From positions 201,727 through 265,726 of the forward strand of contig PBDN01000019.1 of NCBI GenBank assembly GCA_002718135.1: a DNA stretch of 64,000 nucleotides. The letters are read 5' to 3'. Positions 35,170-44,914 of this stretch are shown here, piece by piece. The notes under the pieces are model-generated. The model was not told the DNA's origin. It searched no databases and saw only the letters and a program-made list of their open reading frames with translations. The DNA is from Pelagibacteraceae bacterium (GTDB taxonomy: Bacteria > Pseudomonadota > Alphaproteobacteria > HIMB59 > GCA-002718135). Positions within the stretch are counted from its first letter, which is position 1. Every line of letters begins with the position of its first letter. A program made the translations under genes and the position numbers.

Positions 35170-36138
35170 TTAGGCTCCGAAACGCCGTTTGTATTGTTCC
35201 GTCGCCCTAACCAATGCCTCGCGTACACCCGGATCCATCGCAGAATGTCCAGCGTCTGGAACTATAACCATCTCAGAGCCGACCCAAGCGCGGTGTAGTT
35301 CATCTGCCGTTACGATTGGGCAGATCATATCGTACCTTCCTTGAATAATTAGGCACGGTAGATCTTGGACCCTAGACATATTTTCAAGTAAAGCATTATC
35401 AGACAAGAAGTTATCATTAGAAAAATAGTGTGTTTCGATCCGCGCTAGGGCAAAAGCTATAGAGTCATCTCCGAATGCCGCAACTGTTTCAGGACTCGGT
35501 TGTAGGGTCGAGCATGCACCTTCATAACGGCTCCATGCCCTTGCCGCAGGCAGATGAACCGCAGGATCGGGGTTGAGCAAGCGTCGGTAGAAATTTTCTA
35601 GGATATTTCCGCGTTCGTTCTCGGGAAGAGCCGACGCGAAATCTCGCCAAGGCTCAGGAAATATGCGCCGAAGGCCGTAGAGAAACCAATTAACTTCGGA
35701 TTGACGCCCCAGAAAAATTCCCCGGACAATTAGCCCGAGGCAATTTTCCGGATACGCCTGCGCATAGGCGATCGCCAGCGTGCTGCCCCAAGAACCGCCA
35801 AACAGTATAAACTTTGAAACATTCAGGTGGTCTCGAAGGTGCTCGATATCTTCGATCAAGTGGGCGGTTGTATTGTTGGAAAGATTACCACGCGGGACGG
35901 AACGGCCAGCACCCCGCTGATCAAATATGACAATCCGGTAATTCGCCGGATCGAAGAAACGGCGATGGACCGTTGTCGCACCCGCTCCCGGGCCTCCATG
36001 GAGAAATAGTATCGGAATACCGGCCGGATCACCCGACTGCTCCCAGTACATGCTGTGGGTTCCGTCCAGCGGCAGCATGCCGTTTTCATATGGCTCGATC
36101 GGCGGGTAAAGTTGATCGCGCAGGCGCCGCTCGGTCAC
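35170..36138 (-). CDS. pip: Proline iminopeptidase Pip
   Basis: This 322-residue alpha/beta hydrolase of peptidase family S33 releases N-terminal proline from peptides. It starts with YPPIEPYENGMLPLDGTHSM and YWEQSGDP, typical of the family. The oxyanion motif LFLHGGPGAGA and the nucleophile elbow FGGSWGSTLAIAYAQ (Ser) follow. The acid is likely Asp in IIQGRYDMICP, and His lies in PDAGHSAMDPG. No signal peptide is seen, so it should be cytoplasmic. It appears to be transcribed alone. Confidence 0.93.
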   Translation of the reverse strand: MTERRLRDQLYPPIEPYENGMLPLDGTHSMYWEQSGDPAGIPILFLHGGPGAGATTVHRRFFDPANYRIVIFDQRGAGRSVPRGNLSNNTTAHLIEDIEHLRDHLNVSKFILFGGSWGSTLAIAYAQAYPENCLGLIVRGIFLGRQSEVNWFLYGLRRIFPEPWRDFASALPENERGNILENFYRRLLNPDPAVHLPAARAWSRYEGACSTLQPSPETVAAFGDDSIAFALARIETHYFSNDNFLSDNALLENMSRVQDLPCLIIQGRYDMICPIVTADELHRAWVGSEMVIVPDAGHSAMDPGVREALVRATEQYKRRFGA

Positions 36139-36213
36139 TTGGCTCGCTCCATGGGGATAATCAGCGTTCGGGTTATAGGCTTTCCGTAGCTTCTTGAGGA
36201 TGGTCTCTATAGA

Positions 36214-36897
36214 CTACTCAGCTAGGATACCCTCAATTTTCTCGGTTGCCGCCTCCACATCCAACTTTTCGACCAATGCATATTCATTTACGAGCCGTTC
36301 CAAAGCCGCTTCGTACATCTGGCGCTCGCTATAAGATTGTTCGGGTTGGCCTGCGGCTCGGTATAAATCTCGCACCACTTCCGCGATTGCGACAGGATCG
36401 CCACTGTTTATCTTCGCTTCGTATTCCTGTGCACGCCGGCTCCACATAGTGCGCTTAGAACGAGCACGGCCCCTCAGTGTAGCGGTTACCGCTTGGATCT
36501 TATCTTTTGAGCTTATTTTACGAAGTCCGGAGTCCGCTACTTTCTCTACTGGGACCCGCAAGGTCATTTTTTCGGATTCGAACAGGATGACGAAGAGCTG
36601 CAATTTGAAACCCGCCACTTCTCGCTTTTCAACGCCCGTCACTTTACCAACGCCGTGCGTTGGATAGACAACATAGTCACCTCTCGCAAAGGGTAGTTTT
36701 TTTGACGGCGCCCTCGCAGCCGACTTTCTGGGCGCCGGCTTATCTGCAGTCGCCCTCTTTGTTGCAGGCTGTTTTTTCTCAGACGTTTTTTCTAAAGTTT
36801 TGGAGGCTAATTTTTTAGTCGCAGCCTTGGGCTTTGTTTTCTTGGCCGGGCCGGCCGCAGTCTTTGGTTTGGATTTTGTTGTCTTGGCCTTTGCCAT
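36214..36897 (-). CDS. carD: CarD-family transcriptional regulator with basic N-terminal tail
   Basis: CarD proteins bind the RNA polymerase beta subunit and stabilise open promoter complexes. In this 227-residue form the first 75 or so residues are a Lys/Ala/Pro-rich, probably disordered tail. The CarD/TRCF-type domain then begins at FARGDYVVYPTHGVGKVTGV and is followed by a helical DNA-binding part (SKRTMWSRRAQEYEAKINSG). The start at 36897 (MAKAKTTK) is preferred to an ATG 19 codons upstream. The tail resembles histone-H1-like sequence and may bind DNA. Confidence 0.9.
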   Translation of the reverse strand: MAKAKTTKSKPKTAAGPAKKTKPKAATKKLASKTLEKTSEKKQPATKRATADKPAPRKSAARAPSKKLPFARGDYVVYPTHGVGKVTGVEKREVAGFKLQLFVILFESEKMTLRVPVEKVADSGLRKISSKDKIQAVTATLRGRARSKRTMWSRRAQEYEAKINSGDPVAIAEVVRDLYRAAGQPEQSYSERQMYEAALERLVNEYALVEKLDVEAATEKIEGILAE

Positions 36898-37177
36898 CAC
36901 TCGCTCTCGGTTGGGTCTTTTTTTTAAGGCACGCGGAGCCCTAGCCTTCCTCACTTATCCCGAAATATCCATAATATTCGGTAAACATCGCAAACCGGAC
37001 AAAAGGGGGACTAGATTCAGCTACTAGCCGCTCCGCCGGCCAGTCTATATTACAAGATTATCACAAATTTAGTTGGAATAACAGTTCGCTAGGCTAAATT
37101 TAACAGAAATAGGCCGTTCGTCAGAACGGCTATTTTCGCATTGAGAGTTAATTGCATGGTTTGCCTGTCGAAAAAGG

Positions 37178-37516
37178 TCAACCACCCTCACCAGGCACCT
37201 CGCTGAAGTGCTCTTCGTATTTATTTTCTTTGTCGCGCCATTCGTCGGCGTCAGCTGGTTGCTCACCCTTCCGAGTAATATTGGGCCAAAGATCGGAGAA
37301 TTTCCGGTTTACGTCCATATACTTTTCTGAAACATCATCTGTGTCAGGATGAATGGCTTCAGCCGGACACTCGGGCTCGCATACGCCACAATCGATGCAT
37401 TCATCAGGATGAATGACAAGCATATTCTCCCCCTCATAAAAACAGTCTACTGGGCACACCTCGACGCAATCCATATACTTACACTTAATGCACGCATCAT
37501 TGACGACGTACGCCAT
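37178..37516 (-). CDS. fdxA: Ferredoxin FdxA (7Fe type)
   Basis: This 112-residue ferredoxin carries two cysteine clusters: [19 protein letters not shown] near the N-terminus, typical of a [3Fe-4S] plus shared site, and [16 protein letters not shown] for a [4Fe-4S] cluster. The length and the C-terminal acidic extension match the FdxA family of alphaproteobacteria. It is an electron carrier of the cytoplasm; its partners cannot be read from context, as it stands alone between the CarD and TerB-like genes. Confidence 0.94.
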   Translation of the reverse strand: MAYVVNDACIKCKYMDCVEVCPVDCFYEGENMLVIHPDECIDCGVCEPECPAEAIHPDTDDVSEKYMDVNRKFSDLWPNITRKGEQPADADEWRDKENKYEEHFSEVPGEGG

Positions 37517-37675
37517 AACTATCTCCGTATTAATCTTTCAGGCATCACCATCCGTATCGTTTATCCAAATGGCGGATGTAGCCTCTCCGATTGACATCAA
37601 AGTCAACACCGGCAACCTAGTATTTTTTGTTACTCCGACCAACTACTTTTATAGGTTATAGTAACCGGCTCATTC

Positions 37676-38140
37676 TCAGATTTGGAGTCTCTCCCGTACG
37701 CGAGACCTGGCAAGGCCACTATCGCGATCATCGACGTAGATCAACCCCGCGATTCGGCGCATCAGCATTGCCTCATGTGCCTCTACTTGCTCATCAGCGT
37801 AGACAACTTCCCATAGCATTTCCATGAGGTGGACACGCTCTTCATATGAAAAACCATCTTTGATAGTACTAGTATAACGAAGAAGTTGAACCGACTCTTC
37901 GGTCTCGCGCTCCGCTGCGACCACCAGCGCGTGTGCCTCATCATGGCCAAGGCCGAACTGGGTTTCGCAGAGCCATTCTATCCGACTGCGTTCAAGGAAG
38001 TCGAAGTTTGCATCCACCGTTGCCGCATGTACCAACAGCGTGGCCGCGGCAATATGAAATTCATCAGGCGTGTGGACACCATCGGCAGCTTCGGCGATGG
38101 CACCTTTGTCTTCGAAGAAAGCTTTGAACTTATCTAGCAT
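37676..38140 (-). CDS. TerB-family protein
   Basis: This 154-residue, all-helical acidic protein matches the TerB (tellurite resistance B-like) fold. FHIAAATLLVHAATVDANFDF and MEMLWEVVYADEQVEAHE are the two halves, each with the acidic residues (D/E) that bind metal in the family. Despite the name, single chromosomal TerB proteins in alphaproteobacteria have no proven role in tellurite resistance. It diverges from the DUF938 methyltransferase gene across 73 bases. Confidence 0.87.
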   Translation of the reverse strand: MLDKFKAFFEDKGAIAEAADGVHTPDEFHIAAATLLVHAATVDANFDFLERSRIEWLCETQFGLGHDEAHALVVAAERETEESVQLLRYTSTIKDGFSYEERVHLMEMLWEVVYADEQVEAHEAMLMRRIAGLIYVDDRDSGLARSRVRERLQI

Positions 38141-38213
38141 AATCCGTGGGTATCATACGTGGTATTCCACCACAAACATATCCAAGTTGTTTGTAGAGAG
38201 ATATATTTGTACT

Positions 38214-38834
38214 ATGGATATTCCGTCAGAAAAAGCGCGACATTTCCCTGCTACAACGAGGAACCGTGATGCGATCGCCGACGTCCTCTCTCAGATTCTG
38301 CCAGACACTGGAACCGTCCTTGAAATTGGAAGTGGATCAGGTGAACACGCCTTCTACTTTTCTGAAAAATTTCCAGATCTAGTTTGGCTACCTAGCGATC
38401 CGGACCCACTTAATCTACAAAGTATCAAAGCTTGGCGTGCTGCAGCGGATCGCATAAATCTAAGATATCCACTCTCTATAAATGCTTCCGATATAATTCT
38501 TCCCATTGAATCCGCGGACGCAATAATCTGCATCAACGTTATCCATATTTCGCCATGGGATACCACTGAAGGTCTCATGCGCAATGCAAGCAACCTGCTT
38601 CCATCTGGCGGACCATTATATATGTATGGTCCATTTCGGATCGACGGCAAGCACACCGCCCACTCCAACGAAGTCTTCGATAGGTCGCTAAAAGACCAGA
38701 ATGAGACCTGGGGGGTACGCGATTTGGAAGCAGTCATAGCCGAGGGACAGAAAAACGGGTTGGCCTTCGTCGAACAAGTAGAGATGCCTGCCAATAATCA
38801 ATCTTTAGTATTCCAGAGATCCGGTTCACTTTAA
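38214..38834 (+). CDS. DUF938 SAM-dependent methyltransferase-like protein
   Basis: This 206-residue protein starts SEKARHFPATTRNRDAIADV and has a SAM-binding motif, VLEIGSGSGEHAFYF, near residue 40. Acidic position LPSDPDP and AIICINVIHISPWD follow, all characteristic of DUF938. The substrate of the family is unknown to me. The ATG at 38214 gives the usual N-terminus; the frame extends further upstream but then overlaps the TerB gene. Its last nine bases overlap the convergent S4-domain gene. Confidence 0.9.
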   Translation: MDIPSEKARHFPATTRNRDAIADVLSQILPDTGTVLEIGSGSGEHAFYFSEKFPDLVWLPSDPDPLNLQSIKAWRAAADRINLRYPLSINASDIILPIESADAIICINVIHISPWDTTEGLMRNASNLLPSGGPLYMYGPFRIDGKHTAHSNEVFDRSLKDQNETWGVRDLEAVIAEGQKNGLAFVEQVEMPANNQSLVFQRSGSL

Positions 38835-39104
38835 GGAGCGCGGCACCATCTCCGAATAAAGGGTTCTTGCCTCGGTTGCTGGGCCGCGACGATTACCCAA
38901 AGCTTCGATACGCACCACTTTCACATCTCGACCCTTCGAAAGAGTAAGTACATCGCCGACCCGAACAGTGTAATGCGATTTGCGAATAATCGCGCCATCG
39001 ACCCGGACCTTGCCTGCAGCGCAGATTGAACTTGCTAGACTGCGGCTTTTGAGAAACCTCGCCTGCCACAACCATCTATCGAGGCGCATTCCATCGTCGC
39101 TCAA
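38826..39104 (-). CDS. S4-domain RNA-binding protein (Hsp15-like)
   Basis: This 92-residue protein is mostly one S4 RNA-binding domain, MRLDRWLWQARFLKSRSLAS through GKVRVDGAIIRKSHYTVRVG, followed by a basic tail. Hsp15 relatives bind stalled large ribosomal subunits carrying nascent peptide. It overlaps the helicase stop as ATGA and converges with the DUF938 gene. Both neighbours upstream and downstream in the operon act on RNA, which fits a shared role in ribosome or RNA repair. Confidence 0.9.
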   Translation of the reverse strand: MSDDGMRLDRWLWQARFLKSRSLASSICAAGKVRVDGAIIRKSHYTVRVGDVLTLSKGRDVKVVRIEALGNRRGPATEARTLYSEMVPRSLK

Positions 39105-41707
39105 GAGAGTTTCAGTTCACGCAGTTTTGCAAACGGGGATTCGTCTTCGACCTTCCCCTTCTTACTACTTTTTTTTCTCCGATTACCGGACCTACGAGTT
39201 AAAAAACCCGCTTCATCTTTATGAAGATTTCTGGATTTGGTCTTGGGGCGCCCCCCCCATCTCCAAGTAAGGGTATCGCCATTTTCCTCCGCCACGTAAC
39301 CGAGCGCCTCGAAAATCGGTCGGGCATCAGCCATCGACAGACCCAGTAGGTTTAGCTGAGCAGCACCAATATCCATCTTACCGGTTCGGGATTGGCGCTG
39401 GAGATCGACTGCAATCCGATCTAATACATCGACTCGGATAGCCCGCTTACCAAGGCAGGAAAATCCACAAGCCGCCAAAAATGATTCATCGGAATCTTCA
39501 CCCACTGGTACCGTAACCAAACCTGCGCCCGGCACTTCCTGTACAGAAATCCCGTTGGAAAGCGCCCATAGAAGCGCTCGCCATTTCACCGCCTTTGGTT
39601 TTACCAGTGCCGGAAGAAAAAGTGTTTCGGGTCCTATACGCACGCCGCAACTACGAAGCGCGGTTCGGTCTTCCTTTGACATCTGGCTCAACTCTTGGAG
39701 CACCTGCGCCCGCCTTATCGAACCAAGACCCTCGACAATACGATAGGCTAGTCCTCGGGCAACCCCCTCGAGGGTCGCGCTCCGAAGGGGTATCAACCGA
39801 CCTAACGCATCCGCGAGTTGGGTATCGACCCAAATCGCCAAGCGTCGACGCAAGCGTTCTCTCTGTTCGACAGAAAGGTAATCTCTAGCCAACACCACAA
39901 TCCCGGGCGACACGATATCGGCACCTTTTTCAAGCCGCGCGACCATAGCGCCCGACCATCTAATCGCCCCGGTTTCCTCGATAGAGAATGCACTATCAGG
40001 GGCACCACAAAAGGTGTCGATACGTGATTCGATCTCACCTCGCAAAGCCTTGTTTGCAGCAGACAGAAGTGTCTGCCGACTCGAAGCTGTGGAATTGGGA
40101 TCAGGCACAAATCGAAATCCTTCCAGATATCCGATAAATTCTCCTCCGACAGAAACGTCGCCTTCGGGACTCACCATTGAAGTATAGTCATCAGCGTCTT
40201 TCATGCGGGTAAGCGCAGCCGCGCGTCTATCGACAAACCGCTGTGTGAGACTTTTATGCAGCGCATCTGATATCTTATCTTCCAGTTCTCGCGTGCGGGC
40301 CTGCCAGCTTGCAGAATCTTTTAACCAGTCAGCGCGATGGGAGATGTACGTCCAAGTGCGGACATGCGCAATCCGCGCCATCAGCGTATCTATATCGCCA
40401 TCGACCCGATCAAGTTTCGTAACTTGAGATGCCACCCAATCAGTATCAAGAAAACTGGAATTCGTTAGTTCACGAAACAGCCGACCCAACAGGCTGGCAT
40501 GGACATCAGCCATAGTCTTTCGAAAATCTGGTATTTGGCAGATATCCCACAACAGCCGCACGGTGTCCGGCGTAGTAGCACGTTCCCGAATGGTAACGTC
40601 ATTTAGAAGGCTAGCCAATGCAATCTTATCCTCTGTATCTCGGGCACGATGGAGTTCGGGGCGATTCGCCGGTTCTTCCAGCGATTTTAATAACCCCCTT
40701 CCAGTTCGGAAATCGAGGTCCGCATTACGCCAGTAGACGCCAGTAAGAGGCTGGAGGCTATGTTGCTCGATAGCGTTTACAACATCTTCATCGAAACCTC
40801 CGATCTCAGCGATCGGGCCGAATGTGCCGTCCGAAATATGACGCCCAGCTCGCCCGGCAATCTGAGCGATCTCAGATGTGGTAAGATTACGGTAATTTCG
40901 GCCGTCAAATTTGCGGGTGCCGGCAAAGGCAACGTGTTCAATTTTCATATTGAGTCCCATGCCAATCGCGTCAGTCGCGACCAGATAGTCAACGTCGCCG
41001 CTCTGATACATTTCCACCTGGGCGTTCCGGGTACGCGGGCTAAGCGCCCCCAGCACTACCGCTGCCCCGCCACGCTTGCGGCGTATTAATTCGGCAATGG
41101 AATAAACTTCGTTGATCGAAAACGCGACTATCGCGCTGTGTCGGGGCAAACGGGTAATTTTGCGCGGTCCAACATGGGTCAACCTTGAGAGTCTCGGACG
41201 GCTGACGTAATTAGCCTCAGGTACTAGCTTCTCTACTACGGGACGAATAGTGTTCGCGCCGAGAAACAATGTTTCTCTCGTTCCGCGGGCCCTAAGTAGC
41301 CGATCAGTGAACACATGGCCACGCTCTGGATCGGCACACATCTGAATTTCGTCGATGGCGAGAAACTCAACTTCCCGGTCGAGTGGCATGGATTCGACGG
41401 TACAAACAAAATAGTCGGCTCGTGGCGGGATGATCTTTTCCTCACCAGTGATTAATGCCACTCGGGCCAAACCTTTCTGTTCAACCACTCGGTCATAGTT
41501 TTCCCGCGCCAGAAGGCGCAACGGAAAACCGATCATCCCATTTGCATGACCGAGCATACGCCCGATCGCATAATGGGTTTTTCCGGTATTGGTGGGGCCA
41601 AGAACGGCCGTCACAACGGGTCTCTCTTCCACGCCATACATCCTTCTCAGGATGGCGGCATGAATCGTGTCTGACAAGGGGTTGAAATAGTAAGCCGGGC
41701 GCAACAT
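39101..41707 (-). CDS. Suv3-like DEAD/H-box RNA helicase
   Basis: This protein of about 868 residues is a superfamily 2 helicase of the mitochondrial Suv3 type common in alphaproteobacteria. Walker A is AVLGPTNTGKTHYAIGRM, Walker B is VEFLAIDEIQMCAD, and the helicase C domain carries VDYLVATDAIGMGLNM and SEIAQIAGRAGRH. A long C-terminal part ends in a Lys/Arg-rich stretch (RRSGNRRKKSSKKGK). Possible starts are 41707 and 41641; the open frame runs on into htpG, which I reject. It sits upstream of the S4 gene and diverges from htpG, and likely unwinds structured RNA. Confidence 0.9.
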   Translation of the reverse strand: MLRPAYYFNPLSDTIHAAILRRMYGVEERPVVTAVLGPTNTGKTHYAIGRMLGHANGMIGFPLRLLARENYDRVVEQKGLARVALITGEEKIIPPRADYFVCTVESMPLDREVEFLAIDEIQMCADPERGHVFTDRLLRARGTRETLFLGANTIRPVVEKLVPEANYVSRPRLSRLTHVGPRKITRLPRHSAIVAFSINEVYSIAELIRRKRGGAAVVLGALSPRTRNAQVEMYQSGDVDYLVATDAIGMGLNMKIEHVAFAGTRKFDGRNYRNLTTSEIAQIAGRAGRHISDGTFGPIAEIGGFDEDVVNAIEQHSLQPLTGVYWRNADLDFRTGRGLLKSLEEPANRPELHRARDTEDKIALASLLNDVTIRERATTPDTVRLLWDICQIPDFRKTMADVHASLLGRLFRELTNSSFLDTDWVASQVTKLDRVDGDIDTLMARIAHVRTWTYISHRADWLKDSASWQARTRELEDKISDALHKSLTQRFVDRRAAALTRMKDADDYTSMVSPEGDVSVGGEFIGYLEGFRFVPDPNSTASSRQTLLSAANKALRGEIESRIDTFCGAPDSAFSIEETGAIRWSGAMVARLEKGADIVSPGIVVLARDYLSVEQRERLRRRLAIWVDTQLADALGRLIPLRSATLEGVARGLAYRIVEGLGSIRRAQVLQELSQMSKEDRTALRSCGVRIGPETLFLPALVKPKAVKWRALLWALSNGISVQEVPGAGLVTVPVGEDSDESFLAACGFSCLGKRAIRVDVLDRIAVDLQRQSRTGKMDIGAAQLNLLGLSMADARPIFEALGYVAEENGDTLTWRWGGRPKTKSRNLHKDEAGFLTRRSGNRRKKSSKKGKVEDESPFAKLRELKLS

Positions 41708-41749
41708 ATTGCGGCGGAAATGTATGAATCGAACGGGAGTACTGAACCC

Positions 41750-43624
41750 ATGGCCGAAGAGAAGCGAAGGTTTGAGACAGAGGTCTCGCGCCTTCTCCAT
41801 ATCGTCGCCAACTCGCTTTACAGCCAGAAGGAAATCTTTCTGCGCGAACTGATCTCCAACGCGTCTGATGCTTGTGACCGTCTGCGCTACGAAGCTTTGA
41901 CGCAGCCGGCGCTGATCGCCGATGATCCGGAATTCGCTGTTCGAATTTCCGTCGACAAAAAAAATAAAATGCTCGAGATCCACGACAACGGAATCGGCAT
42001 GAACCGCGATGCACTAATATCCGATCTCGGTACAATCGCCCGATCGGGCACCTCGGCGTATCTTGAAGAACACGGCGACGATGAAAATGCTGATCTCAGT
42101 ACAATTGGTCAATTCGGCGTGGGGTTCTATTCAGTGTTCATGGTAGCCAAGGAGGTAGAAGTTATCAGCCGGCGTGCCGGCGAAGACCAGGCTTGGCGTT
42201 GGGTGTCGGACGGGACCGGCGATTATACCATTTCAGAGGGAGACCGGGACGGTCGCGGCACTACAATCCGACTCAAGCTGCGCAAGGGAGAGGATGAATT
42301 CCTCGACGAAACTCGCCTTCGCCACATTGCCAAGAATTACTCTGATCATATTGCGCTACCGATATTGATCCGAGGCGATGAGGGCGACGAGACAGTAAAC
42401 GAAGCCTCCGCCCTCTGGACTCGTCAAAAAAAGGATGTTTCCGACGAACAATATACCGAGTTCTACCGACACGTGGGCGGCTTTGGCGACCCTTGGATGA
42501 CATTACACTGGCATGTCGAGGGAAAGTTAGAGTACCGCAACTTACTTTTCGTGCCCTCAGCCAAGCCGTTTGATCTTTTCGATCCGAGTCGGAAACATGG
42601 CCTCCGGCTGTATGTAAAGCGCGTATTTATTACCAACGAGGCAGAAAATTTGGTTCCCGCTTGGTTGCGCTTCCTCCGAGGCGTAGTAGATTCTGAGGAT
42701 CTACCACTTAATGTCAGCCGCGAAATCCTGCAGGACAATCCGATGATTGCCCGAATCCGGGCAGCTATCGTCAAGCGGGTCCTGACAGAACTTGCAAAAA
42801 AAGCCGATAAGAAGCCGGACGAATATAAAGTTTTTTGGGAAAATTTCGGGCCGGTTATAAAAGAGGGCTTGTACGAAGATTACGAAAACCGCGAAGCAAT
42901 ACAAAAGATTGCGCGCTTCCATTCGACCGCAGGGGACGACGATCTAGTCAGCCTAAAAGATTACGTCGACCGTATGAAAGATGGTCAGGACGAAATTTAC
43001 TATATTTCCGGCGAAAACCTTGATGCAGTACGCCGGAGCCCACAATTGGAAGGATTTTCTGCCAAGGGGATCGAGGTTTTACTGTTAACCGACGCGGTTG
43101 ATGATTTTTGGATCCCGTCAGTCGCTGAATTTGATGGCAAGCCATTCAAATCCGCCACCCGCGCCGGGGCAGATCTCGACAAGGTTTCATCGGAAGACAA
43201 AGATGACGCTAAAGCCGAGAAGGAAAAATCTTTTGACCAAGGCAAGGTAGATGCGCTCATCGCCATGTTCAGGCTTACCTTGTCTGAAGAAGTCAAGGAT
43301 GTCCGAGTATCAGAACGCCTAACTGATAGCGCTGTATGTCTAGTTTCCGACGAGGGCGATATGGATCTTAGGATTGAAAGGATGCTTAAACAGCATAACC
43401 AACTAAACCAATCGTCCAAGCGCATATTGGAGGTCAACCCACATCATCCACTAATGACGTCATTGTCCGAATCCATAGGCAAAGGCGGAGCCGGCGAGAA
43501 AATCGAAGATGCTGCGTGGCTACTGCTCGATCAGGCGCGCGTCATGGAGGGGGAACAGGTGCCGGACCCGGCGGCATTCTCACGACGCCTCAACAGCGTA
43601 ATGACTAGCAGCCTGAATGGGTGA
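41750..43624 (+). CDS. htpG: Molecular chaperone HtpG (Hsp90)
   Basis: HtpG is the bacterial Hsp90, a dimeric ATP-dependent chaperone of the cytosol. The 624-residue protein shows the GHKL ATP site: LFLRELISNASDACDRLRYE-type helix near the N-terminus, LEIHDNGIGMNRDALI and IGQFGVGFYSVFMVA. The middle-domain segment DLPLNVSREILQDNPMI and a C-terminal dimer domain follow. The start at 41750 (AEEKRRFETEV) fits the family; ATG at 41720 is possible. Its final 45 bases overlap the convergent folC gene. Confidence 0.96.
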   Translation: MAEEKRRFETEVSRLLHIVANSLYSQKEIFLRELISNASDACDRLRYEALTQPALIADDPEFAVRISVDKKNKMLEIHDNGIGMNRDALISDLGTIARSGTSAYLEEHGDDENADLSTIGQFGVGFYSVFMVAKEVEVISRRAGEDQAWRWVSDGTGDYTISEGDRDGRGTTIRLKLRKGEDEFLDETRLRHIAKNYSDHIALPILIRGDEGDETVNEASALWTRQKKDVSDEQYTEFYRHVGGFGDPWMTLHWHVEGKLEYRNLLFVPSAKPFDLFDPSRKHGLRLYVKRVFITNEAENLVPAWLRFLRGVVDSEDLPLNVSREILQDNPMIARIRAAIVKRVLTELAKKADKKPDEYKVFWENFGPVIKEGLYEDYENREAIQKIARFHSTAGDDDLVSLKDYVDRMKDGQDEIYYISGENLDAVRRSPQLEGFSAKGIEVLLLTDAVDDFWIPSVAEFDGKPFKSATRAGADLDKVSSEDKDDAKAEKEKSFDQGKVDALIAMFRLTLSEEVKDVRVSERLTDSAVCLVSDEGDMDLRIERMLKQHNQLNQSSKRILEVNPHHPLMTSLSESIGKGGAGEKIEDAAWLLLDQARVMEGEQVPDPAAFSRRLNSVMTSSLNG

Positions 43625-44914
43625 CGAATTCGCCGCAATAACCTCGCCCACTAAATAGAGAGATCCACATACCAGTACCCGGCCAGTAGGGCCATTGGCC
43701 GCCTCGCCGAGCGCAGCAGAAAGCGAGGTCGCGACTTTGCTCTCGAGCCCCAGTATCGACGCGATCTCGGCGATGGCCTTTGGAGCATAACCCGGACTCC
43801 CCCCGGGTAGATCGATTGCGGCCAAGCTGTCCGCAACAGTCGCAAGTGGCTCCAAAAATCCTCGCGCGTCCTTATTCTCTTGCATTGCACAAACAAGAAC
43901 AACAGGGTCTTCGGGCCATGCTGCGATCGTTTCCATCAACGCCGCACCTGCGGATGGGTTATGCCCACCGTCGAGCCAAAGCTCCCAACCCTCGGGAAGC
44001 AAATCCGCTAGCCGGCCAGATGAAAGATGCTGCAAACGACCAGGCCACTTTGCGGTCGATATTCCCTCGCAGATATCCTCCACGCTCCAGAGATGCCGCT
44101 CCCAGCTGCGGAGTGCAGCAATTGCGGTGGCGGCATTAACTCTCTGATGTACTCCAGCAAGAGAGGGTTCTGGTAGATAAATTTCGCGATCTCCATCACA
44201 ATACACCATAGCGCCAGGCTCGGATCGACTAGTCCAATCGAACCCGGAAATGTATAAAGAAGAATTGAGATCCTGCGCCCGGGCTTCAATAACGCTTAGG
44301 GCATCTGGCACTTGCGGTGCGACAACGCAGGGTACACCGGATTTTAGTATCCCCGCTTTTTCAAACGCGATCTCTGCAATAGTAGCCCCAAGAAAAGACA
44401 TATGATCCATGGATACTGGAGTGATAACCGTCATCGCCGGATTTTCTATTACATTCGTAGAATCAAAGCGACCGCCTAACCCAGTTTCAAGCAGCAGAAG
44501 ATCGGCTGGCGTGCGTGAGAATGTCAGGAGTGCCGCCACAGTCGTAATTTCGAAAAAAGTTATCGGTTCGCCAGCATTCGCAATCTCACATTCCTCCAAG
44601 ACTGATAGCAATGCCGCTTCATTAACAGGGACACCATTTAGAACGATACGTTCGTTGAACCGCACTAGATGCGGCGAGGTATAGACATGGACCTGCAAAC
44701 CAGCCGCAATAGCGATCTCGCGCATAAAGGCGATGGTTGACCCCTTACCGTTTGTACCAGCAACATGGATTACCGGTGGCAAAAACTTTTCCGGGTTACC
44801 AAGAGCCTCTAGCAAACGTTGGGTGCGCCCGAGTCCGAGATCGATAAACTTGGGGTGGAGCGTCGTCAGCCGCCCGAGAACGATATCAATCGGTTGTCGA
44901 AAACAACCGGTCAT
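43580..44914 (-). CDS. folC: Bifunctional folylpolyglutamate synthase/dihydrofolate synthase FolC
   Basis: FolC adds glutamate to dihydropteroate and to reduced folates. The roughly 444-residue protein has the Mur-ligase ATP loop VIHVAGTNGKGSTIAFMREI, then VYTSPHLVRFNERIV, LLLETGLGGRFDSTNV and WLDGGHNPSAGAAL. The start is uncertain: 44914 gives a family-like N-terminus, and 44941 is also open. Either overlaps the accD end. The 3' end overlaps htpG antisense by 45 bases. accD-folC adjacency is usual in this class. Confidence 0.93.
   Translation of the reverse strand: MTGCFRQPIDIVLGRLTTLHPKFIDLGLGRTQRLLEALGNPEKFLPPVIHVAGTNGKGSTIAFMREIAIAAGLQVHVYTSPHLVRFNERIVLNGVPVNEAALLSVLEECEIANAGEPITFFEITTVAALLTFSRTPADLLLLETGLGGRFDSTNVIENPAMTVITPVSMDHMSFLGATIAEIAFEKAGILKSGVPCVVAPQVPDALSVIEARAQDLNSSLYISGFDWTSRSEPGAMVYCDGDREIYLPEPSLAGVHQRVNAATAIAALRSWERHLWSVEDICEGISTAKWPGRLQHLSSGRLADLLPEGWELWLDGGHNPSAGAALMETIAAWPEDPVVLVCAMQENKDARGFLEPLATVADSLAAIDLPGGSPGYAPKAIAEIASILGLESKVATSLSAALGEAANGPTGRVLVCGSLYLVGEVIAANSSPIQAASHYAVEAS

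Noticed and set aside
41708..41983. N-terminal extension of the Suv3-like helicase
   Set aside because: It runs antisense through the start of htpG and has no helicase-family sequence.
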